From Epiperipatus broadwayi (Eukaryota > Onychophora > Udeonychophora > Euonychophora > Peripatidae): a stretch of DNA of 64,000 nucleotides. Location: positions 1,504,224 through 1,568,223 of the forward strand of contig JAQFVV010006336.1 of NCBI GenBank assembly GCA_028023455.1, in the 5' to 3' direction. Shown here in pieces: positions 36,363-49,000 of the stretch. The stretch's first letter is position 1. Every line of letters starts with the position of its first letter. The notes below the pieces were generated by a model, which had not been told where the DNA came from, ran no database searches, and was given only the letters and a program-made list of their open reading frames with translations. The position numbers were made by a program, and so were the translations under genes.

Positions 36363-37240
36363 TTTTTTTTACAAATATGCTTTTTCAAAACTCACTATTT
36401 AAACAATGTATTACTATTAATGTTTCATAAAAATAGTTCCTTACCAGTTTCTTTTATCCCCATCTAACCATCACCCACAATAAACCATAGATAATACCTC
36501 CTTTACACCTTATACAATCTAATCCTAAATAACAATAACAATTAACATTATGTGTGTCACAACATTATTTCCCACATGCATGATTCACAGACATTTTGCA
36601 CATATTAAAGCATTTTCAAAATATATTTTTAATATTTCAATAATTGACATGGTCATAGTGAATACGAAATAATCGTTAGCCACATATGCATATTTTAAAA
36701 TTTATTTGCTAATTGTTTTACAACAATATAGTACTATTTTTAAGCAATCAGATCATCTACCACATAAAATTGCAATATTTTTAGTAATAAGCACTTAGTT
36801 CACTATAATAATCAAATCCTAAATAATTATTGCTATAATAAATATTAAACCATCTACTTCTATAAGATATACCTATCAATGATCTCCAAAGTTACGCAAA
36901 CAAATTCAAATACTAACTATTGTATTATATATTTTTTAGTACTTTCCTAATATATCTCATAGACTAAATGTTTGGGTACCACAATCTGAACTATTGATTG
37001 TAGTCCCAACTACATATCGTGCAGTCATGTTGGAAGAGCAAAATCTAACCGAGACTTCCCCATGTCATGTAAGCCCATTATACTCTCCCATTTTAAACAC
37101 TCAGGCGCAACACGTTTCTGGCACCATAATCTAACCTACACTATGTGTAGCTCCACTACACATCATGCCAACTATGTTGGGGGCCATAATCTAACCTTTA
37201 TTATGCATCATCACTTCCAGATAATATATGATATAAAATA
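36363..37240 (-). promoter_or_regulatory. Leader with repeated primer-binding-site-like boxes
   Basis: Upstream of gag on the minus strand, GGTTAGATTATGG occurs twice (37124-37136 and 37184-37196) and in altered form near 37041 and 36979. Each is followed by a tRNA-primer-like string: TGGTGCCAGAAACGTG (37111-37126) and TGGCCCCCAACATAG. TGGTGCC fits a primer-binding site complementary to a tRNA 3' end. If one of these is the real site, the 5' LTR would reach to about 37130-37195 and be about 4.8 kb long. Confidence 0.45.
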
Positions 37241-38860
37241 AAACAGGTTCTATCTCAGTTAATAATTAATAAATAAAATATTGAACATTAAAATTAAAAT
37301 ATTTCACTAGCTCAAATTTAAAATATGAATAAGGTTCAGTTTATAAAAATAAATTAAATAAATATTTAATATTTTCATGAGACTTGAAGTGAAAATACAG
37401 GTGACAAGATAGATTACATTGAGCCAATATCCCACAGGATACTACCTCAATGGAATAAGAACACTATCCCCCCTTTATAACTATTTCAAATAACAAACTC
37501 ATAGTATTTTTACAACTTTAATAACTTCTACTCACTAAGATTAAACTAATAACTAAATCTTAATCTTCTATTTAATAATCTAGCTCAATAAAATAATCTC
37601 AGGTTCATAAAGTTTATTCTAAGTTAATAAAAATACGGTAGTAAAATATGAGAAGGGATTTTATGTCATAACCTACTACACTGAAACTAATAATAATAAA
37701 TAACAGTAATAATATTCTTCATTGTTTAACTAATTCTGTGTATCTTTTCTTTTACTATAATTTTATTATCATAATAAAATAAACAATATAATATGATCTT
37801 ATATCTTCATGTAATGATATAATAAATACGTGGTAGTATTTTGATAATCTGATAAACAAAATATGTGTGGCAACTGATAGCATATAATTTAATATAATAT
37901 TGTGATAACTGATTTATGACCAATAAAATAATGTAAAATTATGATTATTTAATTATAACGAATACCAATAAAATATTTAAATTCTTAAAATAATTCTCTA
38001 TTTATCTTTTTTTTTTCAAAATTATATATTTGTTTAGATTATTATGCATATATCATGATTTCATGCAGCGATGTGGAGAAATAAATAACTCGGACACAAA
38101 ATTTTTGAAATGACAAAATTTAACAAAGTTTATTACTAACAACAAATAAATAAACAATTTATTTACACTATTTACAGTGGATATCCTTAACTTTTTTACT
38201 TTACAGTTTGATCTACCGGGTTATAAAAATAATAATTTACATTTCAATTATATCTTTATTTAGATTTAGGACAAAATTTAAAAAAAATGTTATTATTGGG
38301 TTTCTCATTATGATTAACTTATTACAAAATATATTTATCTACTTTATTAGCAACAGCATTTTATCCTTAATATTATTAAACTATCTTATTTTTAAAAAAA
38401 TCCATACTTAGAAAAACGTTCTATAGAAAAACAAAATTTTATAATGAGTATGGATTTCTCAAAATATTAAAAATTTTCATCTTGCAAAGTCAAAGATGCA
38501 AAATATTATCCAAAAATTCAATACTAGATTTTAGTATTTATCACACAATGTTTACTAATCATAATATATTCTTCTTTAAGCCTTACTTTAGTATGATATA
38601 AATGTAATCATCAATACATGTCTGTTAATCAATAAACAAAAAATATACTATGCATATTGTTTACATAATTTACTTTGTACTATTGTATTTTAAAATATGC
38701 AATACTTATTTTCCTTTAAAAAAAATAATACTAAAGCATTTAAAATTATTATCACTTTAAAGAAAATATCTTTGTTTAGATACTTTATTTTAAAAAAGTT
38801 TATATCTCATTTCCGAAATAAAATTCAAAATATATTCTATGATTCTTTTCTTTCCTTAGG
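37241..38860 (-). other. Probable inner part of the 5' LTR (partner hidden in gap)
   Basis: AT-rich, no ORF. It cannot be compared with the left LTR because that part falls in the assembly gap. AATAAA-type signals occur on the minus strand near 38100-38160. Whether this is LTR or leader is not settled. Confidence 0.4.
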
Positions 38861-41800
38861 ATACTTTGGATCTTCAATTTTAAGTTACAACGTCCTATTC
38901 CTTCTAAGCAAATAAACCAATCTTATACAAAATGATAGCATAACCTAAGTTCTAAATTATTTATAATTTCTCTTAAACATATCTTACTGAACGATGCAGT
39001 TACATGAAATAAAGATAGCGAAAACAGATGCATAGGATTAAGGAAGAAAGCTAGAGTATTACTCTTAACATATCTCAAAATCATGGCACAGTGTGAAGAG
39101 GTATGACATTTACTTGCCTAATATCCTCTACTACAGGGACGATGTTCAAGCTATTTCTTCAGCTTTATTAGAACATCAAATATTTAAAGAAATATAAACA
39201 CTGTCCAAATAAAATGTGTATCAGTCATAGGGCTTTGTTAACTATGCTGATAACCACATAAAGACTAAATATTATTCCCATTCATTATCATATCCTATCT
39301 TAAAAATACATCATCTTGCTTTCCTGCTAACTATAGTACTTCCAAGCCACTATCTCAACATTATTTCTCAAGATTTATCTACATCTTACATCGATAAATA
39401 ACTATCTGCATTTAAAAAACAATAAATAAAATTCATTAATAGTTAAACAATCTAGCGGTTCCACAAAAAAGTCTGCTTACTTCATTATTCTATATGTCTA
39501 ATCATATACAATCTACTTAAACAATATTTGAATATCCTAACATGAAAATTTTAAAAGAATCACATAATTATTTTTTATGTTGGATTATATCACTAATAAA
39601 AATAAAAAAAATTGTCGTATGCATATTTTCAAATCAATCCTATCTCATAATGTTTTTTTAAAATGTTGTATAAAAATGCGTTTACATATAAGTAAAAAAA
39701 CTTTTACACTTCATTCTTCCAATTTATGGATGATCTAAAGAAAACAAAAAATATATACATTATAAATTATCAATAGTTATTATTATTACCAATATTTATC
39801 TAGTCATCGTGTTCAGTAGGCTTCCTTTATTCACTTGAGCATTGCAGATATAAAAAAATTCACACCCATACACTTTATATTAAAATATTTTTAGCTAAAT
39901 TATTAGACTGTTATATTATAAAATTTTAATATTAATAAATTAATGTTTTTATGTTTTTCCTAATCTTATATAAAAATTTAGATTTAAATTAGGTTAACAA
40001 AATAAAAAGAATCAAAACTATAATTACATATTTTCTTGACGATAGTTCCTGATAAGTCCAAAATGTTTATTATTTTCTCTAGAGTTTTAAAAAATGTTCT
40101 CCTCCATGCACGTTAAAGTTTAAAATAAAAATAATTATTAATCGATTTAGTAAAATTCATAGAAAATAATCCTTGGTTTTAGTATTTAGGATGATAATTA
40201 TTAAATCATAATATTAATTAATCCCGTGAAGCTTCTTAATCTCCTCTACCAATATTCTCTGCTTATCTGATGCATCAATACATCTAATTTAACTTTAAAA
40301 ATATTCGATAAACTTTTAAGTACTATTTATATTTCCATGGATCCATCTTTTATTCATCTATGTGTTCACTTTTTTATCTATGTTTCCTTCTTGATACATT
40401 TAAAATTTCGTTTAGTATTTTTTTATAAATCTCTTTTAAAATAAAAACAAAATGTTACCTTCAGAAAGGATATAACATTTTACTCCTTTGAATATCATAT
40501 TATATAAAATAATTCATGAAATATAATTGTCTTATTACTATTTTAAAAATAAATCTTGGATAAACTTATAAATAATACGTTTCAATACATTTTTTAGACT
40601 CTGTATAATGTCCGAGCTGTGGTTTTTATGTACCAGAACAGTTCTTTGGTTATGCATTAATAAAGCTGTATCAACAAATATTTTAAATATTTTTTCAGCA
40701 TTACAACTTATATCCATTTTATTTCGTAGTATATCCATCCTTTATTGTGAAGCTTAGATTAAATTTTTAGATAAAATACGACTGATAAAGAAACTTTAAA
40801 AAATTTAACAAAACATGTTAAACAAAATTATTAAAATATTTTTTAGTTTACACTCTCTTTTTTGCAAGTTACTTAAAAAAAATATCAATTAGTTTTTTTT
40901 TTCAAATAAATTATGAGAGAGCGCTAAAATTGACTAAAATAATAATTTTAAATACTATCTCTTTGATAGCTATAATTTACCTTTCTCCGGTTTCAGTACA
41001 TTATTAATCTCCCCTATTACTCCCATGCAATTCATATTTATAGTCTGTAAGAATATCTACTCCTATTGGTTAATTCTTACTTTAGCTTGAGAACAAATTT
41101 ACATATTTTTAGTTTATAGTAGAATTGAATTTCAAAATTAGAAATTATGACGTAATGAACTTAAAATATTATTTAAAATACCACTTTTAATTCAATTATT
41201 ATTTTATTTAAATTATTTAATCTTTTAAAATAACTATTAAAATAACATTTAATAACTTATTCCATTTCTTAATATTCAATTTATCTATTTTTATTTAAAT
41301 AAAATATTTAATTTTTATATTTTGAATGTATTCGTCTTTATTACATTATTTAAACATGTTATACGATAGTTAACTTAATGTTTAATACTATTTACTTTTA
41401 TGATAGGCAATAATTCCATCCAATTCTATAATATAACTTTTAAAATATTTTAAACTTTGTTATTATTTCAAACAAGCATGTGTGCGAACGTATGTAATAT
41501 ACAAGTCACATAATCAATAACTTTGACAGATGATTTTCAATCTATTTCTCTGCCCAGATTTATAAATTGATACACTTATTATATTATATAAAATAATTAT
41601 AAAAAATTTGGAAGAATAATTTAGAAAATATAGAATTAAATACAATTTTCACCATCATAAAGTTTATTTTAAAAATATACTATATTAATTTTGATTATTA
41701 AATATGATTACAAATTTAAATGTAGCATTTATTAAATTATACATTTTAAACTATTAAAATCGACTTTTTAAATATACTTTTAATATTTATAGCTGTGTTA

Positions 41801-42023
41801 TTTAATATGGCCAGCTTTTACAACTATATGAAACAATTTTTAAAGCTTTACATAACTATTTTTAAATGATTTTATATACTACGTATTCTCTTTAGCTTCA
41901 AATTGTATTTTAAAGATATAATTGACTTACTATAATTAATGTATTAAAAGAACATATTCTAAAATTTAAAATTTTTAGTAATTGACTGTTATGAACTATT
42001 ACCGACCTATAGAAAAGGACACA
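38861..42023 (-). repeat. 5' LTR of Ty3/gypsy element (minimum extent)
   Basis: Direct repeat of 27354-30520. On the minus strand it begins TGTGTCC at 42023, next to a TA tract. It is at least 3.16 kb and may extend to about 37195. It is unusually long, AT-rich and almost free of ORFs except the small frame at 40538-40738. Confidence 0.9.
40538..40738 (-). CDS. Small ORF inside the LTR, open in both LTR copies
   Basis: A 66-codon frame (MDILRNKMDISCN at the start, IYKFIQDLFLK at the end) on the element's sense strand, with a stop just upstream of the ATG. The matching place in the left LTR (about 29030-29230) keeps the frame open to the same end, with a few amino-acid changes, and its first ATG reads ATA. 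No known domain. With so few differences between LTRs the open frame may be chance. Confidence 0.25.
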   Translation of the reverse strand: MDILRNKMDISCNAEKIFKIFVDTALLMHNQRTVLVHKNHSSDIIQSLKNVLKRIIYKFIQDLFLK

Positions 42024-45000
42024 ATATATATATATTTCTAATTTAATAATGTAAATAAAATAAGGCATTAGTAATTTGATTATAATAATTCTCCATTAAT
42101 TATTATTATTCTCTTTTCATTTTATTTATGACATAAGATTTTTCTTTTACAATTTAAGACATTATGTACACATTTATTGGTAGGTTATTTTAATGTGGGC
42201 TGATTGATATGACACTAACTGATTGATTAAATTATAGAAATATAATTTAAATAGCGCAATAATATAAGTATATTTACACTTTTTAATCCACTCCTGGAGA
42301 GAAAAGTTGCACTTGACCGATTCATTTAACAAATATTATTTGGGCTTTATTGTAAATTTACAGAATTATTAAACATTAATAAAAGAAGTAATTAATTTCA
42401 GCTTATGCTGAGCAAAAAACATGTGTGGGAGAGTTCATTTGGAATATATATAATTGTGTCACAGAATGGTGCACACATGAGATGATTAATAAATTATAAA
42501 GAAAACTGTGTAGTAGAATCTGAACATTATGGCTGATGGATATTCATAGGTTTTTATTTGAAATGAGAGATAAAAAAGTGATACATGCATGATGGCATAT
42601 TTATGTGATCCAGTTTCGAATCCTAAAAGGTGCTTCAGAATTTTCATTGAAGAAATGGTAAACAATTTTTTTCTGCATCTTTAGAAGAATCGGTTCATTG
42701 AACGAAGAATAATCCAGTGGGAATTGCTATGGGCTGGATGTCCTGGAATGATCCCATGCAGATCTACCTCGCACAGTGAAGAGTCCCAAGGGGGGGTTAT
42801 AGCCTTGTTCTTAAACTTGGATATAATGAAACGGGTTCAGATTTCTGACATGCCCGGTGGGATGAATCACAATATATATATATATAAATAAAGGTAACAA
42901 AGAGGCCTGCATGCCTGTATGCATGCAATGCTTAGAATAGCATACATATAAAACTTTTAATATCGTAATTATTTCATTAATACATATATATTTGGAATAT
43001 CCAGTGTAATGGTATGGTTGACTTATTAAACAGTGATGGTTATCTTAAATTAATTGATAAAAATATTAGCCTACCTAGAATTGAGAATTTCCCATCCTTA
43101 TTACATTTACTTAGATGTAAACTTTCCACAAACGTTAAAAGAACAGCTGCATATTTGATCATAAGTGCTTTATAACATATTATAAATGATCATGTATATA
43201 ATGTTAGGTGATGGTTATTTAAATTTATTTCATAGAACTAGTGCTATCACTTTAAAGTAGGAATGATATTTCTTAGAATTAATTAGAAAAGCAAATTTCT
43301 GCTCTGCTATTTGATTGTAACATTAGAACATAATTAACTTGTTTTCTCCCAAGATGGCAAGCATCTACAATAATGAAAGCAACAAAATATGTTTTAAACT
43401 AAGAATTAATTAACCCCTCTACAAAAAGAGGGGGGTTTAACAGAGAGAGTGAACTTGCTTGCATGTTTAGGAGGTTATTAGCATATTACTTTCAAATACA
43501 AAATATAGTAATAAAGTTATTATAAAATATTGCTACCACACAAAAGTGAAATAAGAAAATATTATATAACTGAGGTTTAATGACAGGAGAGATATGAATA
43601 AAGAGTTTATAGTGAGTTGAGTACAGATTACAGTCAGGTAAGAAATTACAAATCATTTTAATTAATACATGATTTCTGATCTCAAGATCAGCTAAAAGAA
43701 TTATAATACAGTAATGAAATGGTTAAGTGAGACATTTAGATTAAGATTTAATTTGTTTAAAGAAAGTTTATGAGTCATAGGCAGCAACAGGAATTTATTA
43801 CCTTAATCAATCACTAATAGTAGTCCTCAGTTAATTGCACCGTCCACCAGAGACTAGATCTAGTTTTTGATTTTTGTTTGTCAGGCAGGTAGAATTTCCA
43901 TTATTTAACCTTTAAGTACATGAGTATAGTTCATGGGTAGATAGGTTCAGGGTGATGATTGTGCAGAAGACTGCATTGGAACAGCCAGGAAAGGTGTATC
44001 TTCCCCCTACTCAAGGCACATTGATTTGAAATTATGACCAGCATGGATTAGGTTAGCCATTACTCTTTAAAAGTAGCTGTTCATCTTTCTGCATTCAAAT
44101 TTAGCCCTATTTAGACACTTGTTAAATTATTATGGAATGCTTTTAGTTATAATACCTTAGGCAATTTAAATACCTTGACCATCTGCAATTTTCAGACCGG
44201 ATGCACGCTTTTGTTCTAGTCAGAACATTCCTCGTATTGTTTTAAAATGTAATCTTAGATTTTAAAATTAACTTAAAATGTATAAATTTTTCACTAATGG
44301 GTCTTACATTATATTTCTAAAATTGTCATATTACTAAATTTGATAATGGGTTTTATACTAATTAATTTAATTGTCTTCAAGAATATTCAGCATGATTGCA
44401 TCAGATTTTCTGACTGCCATTACTGAAAATAAAAAAATATTTTATACATAATTTTAAATATATGATATAATATATGTTTTAATATAATAATTATTTTACA
44501 AGTAATCTCTCATCACCTGTTATATATAGATATCCCTTACACACATATACAACTTTATAAAATATTATTTATTCAAGATATTTAATTTAAGATACTTGTA
44601 AATATCTTTCTCATGGTTAATTTTAAAACTAAAGCAAAAAAATAAGTTATATAAGTGCATATATTAGTGTAGGGATGGAGTTTGAATTTGGTTTGGTAAT
44701 GGGAGATTAGACTAAGCTGTGAAGCACAATCTGATTCTCAGATTGACTGCTTCAGTACCATTTATTTTCAAAAATTATAGTATTAAATAAATTCCTAAAT
44801 ATCACGTTAAGTAAAATACTTATATTCACATACAGATTCTGTTTATAATTACAAAACACAAAATTTTAAATTACTTATAGTTCAAATTTCAGTAAAAACT
44901 ATTATTAATGTATGTTGATTTGTGTACATCAAGCCCAATGTTGATGATTGAGACTTGGTAAAGACATTTACTATATTTCAAAATAAAACAAATTATTATT

Positions 45001-45239
45001 TGAATAAAAATTTGTATATATTTTTATTAATAATTTTACTACTCATTATCTTTTTGTTTATATATATTGTATATATAAGTAGATTCTATATAAATCCACA
45101 ATGTTAGCAATATTAAACTGATGAACATCAAATGTTTTAAAAAATAAATGGCTCATTTTATTCTTGATCATTATAGACATATAAAGTGCTTAATAATTTT
45201 TATTAGTCATTCATCAGACTATATTATCCAATAATTAAT
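42024..45239. other. AT-rich region with one GC-richer island
   Basis: No gene supported. 42700-42870 is clearly GC-richer, ends next to a TA tract and reads as no continuous ORF; it may be the end of an unrecognised element. 43840-44040 is mildly GC-richer. Nothing else is recognised. Confidence 0.45.
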
Positions 45240-45375
45240 AATATTTCTGTAGTGTAATTTTCATTACACTACTCTCACATAAGATGGTGATTGGTTTTTA
45301 TCTACTTTTAACAATATGTGGAGAAATGTAATTATGAACATATGACCAAAGGTATGTGAAAAAGATCTATGATCC

Positions 45376-45418
45376 CCAAGATGCACTTTTCATGCAAACC
45401 AGGACTTATCAGTTGGCC
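45376..45418 (-). ncRNA. Hammerhead-like motif, core mutated (left arm)
   Basis: Minus strand: GGCCAA, CTGATAA (45406-45412), GTCCTGGTTTGCAT, GAAA (45388-45391), then TTGGGG. The core G8 is A. Stem I CCAA/TTGG is kept. Confidence 0.55.
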
Positions 45419-45472
45419 CAGGCCACAATCTCTCACTCATATTTATCATTTGTGTGAGAGATTGTAGTCTGT

Positions 45473-45517
45473 GCCAACTGATAAGTGCCATTTTAGTATG
45501 AAATGTGCTACTTTGGG
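45473..45517 (+). ncRNA. Hammerhead-like motif, core mutated (right arm)
   Basis: GCCAA, CTGATAA (45478-45484), GTGCC...GTAT, GAAA (45500-45503), then a TTTGGG stem I side. It carries the same G8-to-A change as the left arm. Confidence 0.55.
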
Positions 45518-45864
45518 ATCATAGATCTTTGTCACATCTTTAGCCATATGTTTATGATTACTTTCTTTTGCAATATGTTAAATGTGCATAAAAACCAGTG
45601 TGGAAAGGTTGTAGTGAAAATTACACTACAAAAGTATTATTCATTTTTATAAAGTGCTATTTCATTACCCTAATCAAATGTATTTTTAATTTAGTCTATG
45701 AAGTAATCCATTGATCCATTAATTACATTAATAATAATTTGTAATTGCAAAATTTAATTTCAGTATTTCAGTTTCCTATTAAATTAACAATTTTAACTTT
45801 TTATCTAAATTATAAGAAAATCAAGTCATGCATCATGTGTCTTAATTTAATAAGCTTGTATTAC

Positions 45865-46015
45865 AAATGTTATATAATGAGTGTTAATAGCTCTTAACAA
45901 GCTTATCTGAATATCCCTATACCCAGACAAGTTTCTAGCTGTTGGATGCATCAGTGAGGTGCTAGGATATGTCAGAAAAACTTGTTAAGAGCTATTAGCG
46001 CTCATATAACATTTT
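45865..46015. mobile_element. Short foldback with a family-2 hammerhead in its loop
   Basis: Terminal inverted repeats of about 37 bp (ATGTTATATAATGAG...CTCTTAACAAG and its complement ending near 46015) enclose about 75 bp that contain one decayed hammerhead. The arrangement differs from the divergent two-hammerhead elements. Confidence 0.65.
45911..45970 (-). ncRNA. Hammerhead-like motif, family 2, core mutated
   Basis: Minus strand: distal stem I ATATCCT with AGGGATAT, proximal CTCA with TGGG, core CTGATGC (45948-45954, A9 changed to C), GAAA (45932-45935) and CTTGTC. It has the same architecture as the intact motifs at 61.5 and 61.85 kb. Confidence 0.65.
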
Positions 46016-49000
46016 TATTTAAAGTTTCCTTTTTTCTCTTTTTGGTTAACCATTTCAAATCTCTTATAGTTGTAGGTATAAATATGTGCCTGAAATGATG
46101 TTAAATAATTATTAAACTTTATGATAAAACTCTAATAGTGAGATACTAAACAATTATGACAAAGAAACAAGAAATGAAAAACTATCAAACATTATTATTC
46201 AGTCATTATACTTTATGCTTTGTCAACTCCATTTCCTTTTGATCAATGAACTTAATTATTACAAAGATATACTAAAGCTAAAAATCTGATATATTTTAAA
46301 AAAAAAAAAATTAGAATTTATTATAGCATTCAAGATAGAAATGAATTATAAAGAAAATAATAAGTAATCATAATATCAGTACCATTTCCTAGGTTTGAGC
46401 ACCCTATGCTAATTACTGCTGCATGTCCACAGCCTTAAGAATTAAATATATTGTTAAAATAAACAATAGGAATGTTAGGGTTAAAATAATTTAGCAAAGA
46501 TATATTGTTTATTGCCAGATATAAAAATAAAAAGATTAGACATAATGAGGAATTTTGTGAGGCTTGGGTGGATTGTGGAAAAATGTAAAAGTTCATTGTT
46601 TTGAGTATAACAGCAAAAATAATGGAGTGGATATTGTTTTAAGTATGAAAGTAAAAAATGTATAAATAACGGTTTTATAAATTATAGATTATTACTTATT
46701 AGACTGTTTTTAATTACTAACTTATATATATAAAAAAGAAAGATTCTGCTGAAAGTGTGAATGAAAAATTCAATGTTTTCAGTAAAGAACGCGAATAATG
46801 AGAAACTAGTATGTGGATATTGTTGAATATAAAAGTACAAAATAGCATCCATTTATTACTCAACATTACAATTTATCACTCTAAAATATAATAAATAGAG
46901 TAAATTACTCCTTCTAACATAGATTTTGAAAGCCTTATTTAAGAAAATTATGAGATGCTTTATTTTAGTATGCTTACCAAAGTATGTCAACATAAAGCTG
47001 AGATCATTAAAGTATATAGTTTTTGCACTAACTATCCATGTAAATAAGCTTTTGTTACAATTTATGATACTTTTGAAATCTAAAATTATTGAATAGTACC
47101 AAAAAGTAAAGATGGATTCTGGATATGTGTGCCAATGTTTCTCACTGAAAAAGCTAAAAGAATATAGTCTAAATATCTTGCTAACTGTTATCTGATGTTT
47201 AACCAATTATTCATATGTCTATAAAAAGCTCTAAAACAGAGTTAGAATAAATCAGTTCTAAACAAATGTTTCCTAAATGTAATGACTTAATGTGTATTGT
47301 GGCAGTTTAGCATCTGATTCTTTAACTAAACAAGGGGGTTCATTGTAAACAAGAACATTTGCACATAGATGACATAATCCTATAAAGAGAGAAATAGCCA
47401 TTTAATAACTCCAATAATAATAAAAAATAACATCATTATAAAAAAGCAACAGTCATGATCAATAAAACCACTGAAAAAAATTAGATTACTAAAGATCAGT
47501 TAAGATAGGAAGAACAAAACCTTTAAAAACATATGTTATAAAAAGACATAACGACCCTATAAATATAGTAGTAAAACACCAATGAATGATCAAAACCAAT
47601 CATAATATTTAAGAATAATCGATGACAAATTTATTCCATCATTGTAAAATATAATAGGTAAAAGAAAAATTTATATTTACAAAAAATATGCCCCTAAAAA
47701 AAAATATAGAAACTAAATTAGAGCTTATTTTAAGAAATAATTATTATTTTATTATTCACGTTGAAATTTTCGTTTGTTTGTGTGTAATTTACTAAATTAA
47801 AAAATAAGAAGCTCAAAATAAAAATATCAAATTTAATGCCGAAATTTTGATTTTATTCATATTCAAGTTAAAAAAGAAAAAAAAAAATCTGAAAATATTG
47901 ATGCACGTTTTGACATTTTCAAAAATGAATATGCATCTAATTTTAAAAAGTTATTTATAGCACCTATTATTATAAGTTTATATGTCATTCATATTAGAAA
48001 ACAAAGTGTAAAATGTAAAATCAGACAAAATAATTTTGAATATTATAATACAAATAGTAAATTAGTATTTAATATTTTTAAAAATGATTTATCTGATATA
48101 AATAAATAAAATGAAGATAGTTGCTGTTTCAGATTTTAATCTAATGAAAAACATTCTATTCTATCACGCCTCTAAAAATGTAACAAAAACAACAGCACCA
48201 GTAAACCTCATTAATTTGAAAAATCTAATTTATTTATTAAAATATTATGTCGAAAACAAAAGCAAAGATTTCAAAGTCTGCCATAGTAGAAAATATAATG
48301 AAATCATTTCAACTCCTATTAGTTTAATCTCAGCCTCAGCAAGTTATTAACTTTTCTAATTGAATAACTTCTAAAAAATGTTTGATAAGTATTATTTCTA
48401 ATTATCAGTATAAAGGCTTTTAACTGTGAAGATGAATGTAATTTTTTTAAACTATAAAAGATATAATTATTTAAATCTGTCATACAAGTTTATCTCTCAA
48501 ATCTTTTGTCTTATTTGAATATTTTTTTATACGACAATCACTTATGCTTTGATAAAAAACAAATTTACTATATCTTCTGAGTGTAAAAATCGGATTAAGC
48601 CATTTGTAATAATTATCCTTACCAATACATCATTTGACTAGCAATTCACATAACAGCCTTGCTATTATTATAGACTTATAACAGATATTACATCTAATTA
48701 CCCTACTTTCTTTTTGTTGTGAAAATTTTCCCTTTGAAAAAAATTTCCAAAAATTAATTGAAAATGTTTTAATTAAAACAATTACTCTAATTATATATAT
48801 AACAGATTATTAATATGAAGTTATGTGGAAAAACCATAGATGAGAAACAATGGAATGGATTTAGAGAATCCTCTATAATGTAGTTGATCAATAATGTTTG
48901 AAAATAATAAGGACCACAATGATGGTTCGAAGTATTGCAGTCAAGTAAAGTGAAAGTAAATATTATTGCAAAAACTAGAATCAAATCTATAACAAAACAC

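Larger units (their letters stand above)
27354..42023 (-). mobile_element. Ty3/gypsy LTR retrotransposon with very long LTRs
   Basis: The minus-strand order is 5' LTR (right), leader, gag, protease, RT, RNase H, integrase, polypurine tract, 3' LTR (left). The RT-before-IN order and the sequence types are those of Ty3/gypsy (Metaviridae). There is no env: only about 210 bp separate the end of pol from the 3' LTR. Breaks are single-base shifts in homopolymers and a few stops, so the insertion is rather young, in line with the low LTR divergence. The right flank is a TA tract. The left flank and any target-site duplication are hidden in the gap. Confidence 0.9.
45240..45645. mobile_element. Foldback element with decayed hammerhead motifs (45.4 kb)
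   Basis: Inverted arms run from GTAGTGTAATTTTCATTACA (from about 45251) to its complement GAAAATTACACTAC (about 45616-45630), meeting at CACAATCTCTCAC / GTGAGAGATTGT near 45425-45463. Each arm, read outward, has CCAACTGATAAGT, a T-rich loop, TATGAAA or CATGAAA, and CTTTGGGATC or CTTGGGGATC, which is the family 1 layout with G8 of the core changed to A. The core appears dead in both arms, so the change may predate the inversion. Confidence 0.7.

Noticed and set aside
38697-38915. 72-codon frame at the edge of the LTR repeat
   Set aside because: It begins outside the confirmed repeat, is Lys/Ile/Phe-rich, and its partner region is in the gap, so it cannot be tested.
46856-47206. 116-codon minus-strand frame
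   Set aside because: AT-driven residue composition, no recognised motif and no neighbouring element features.
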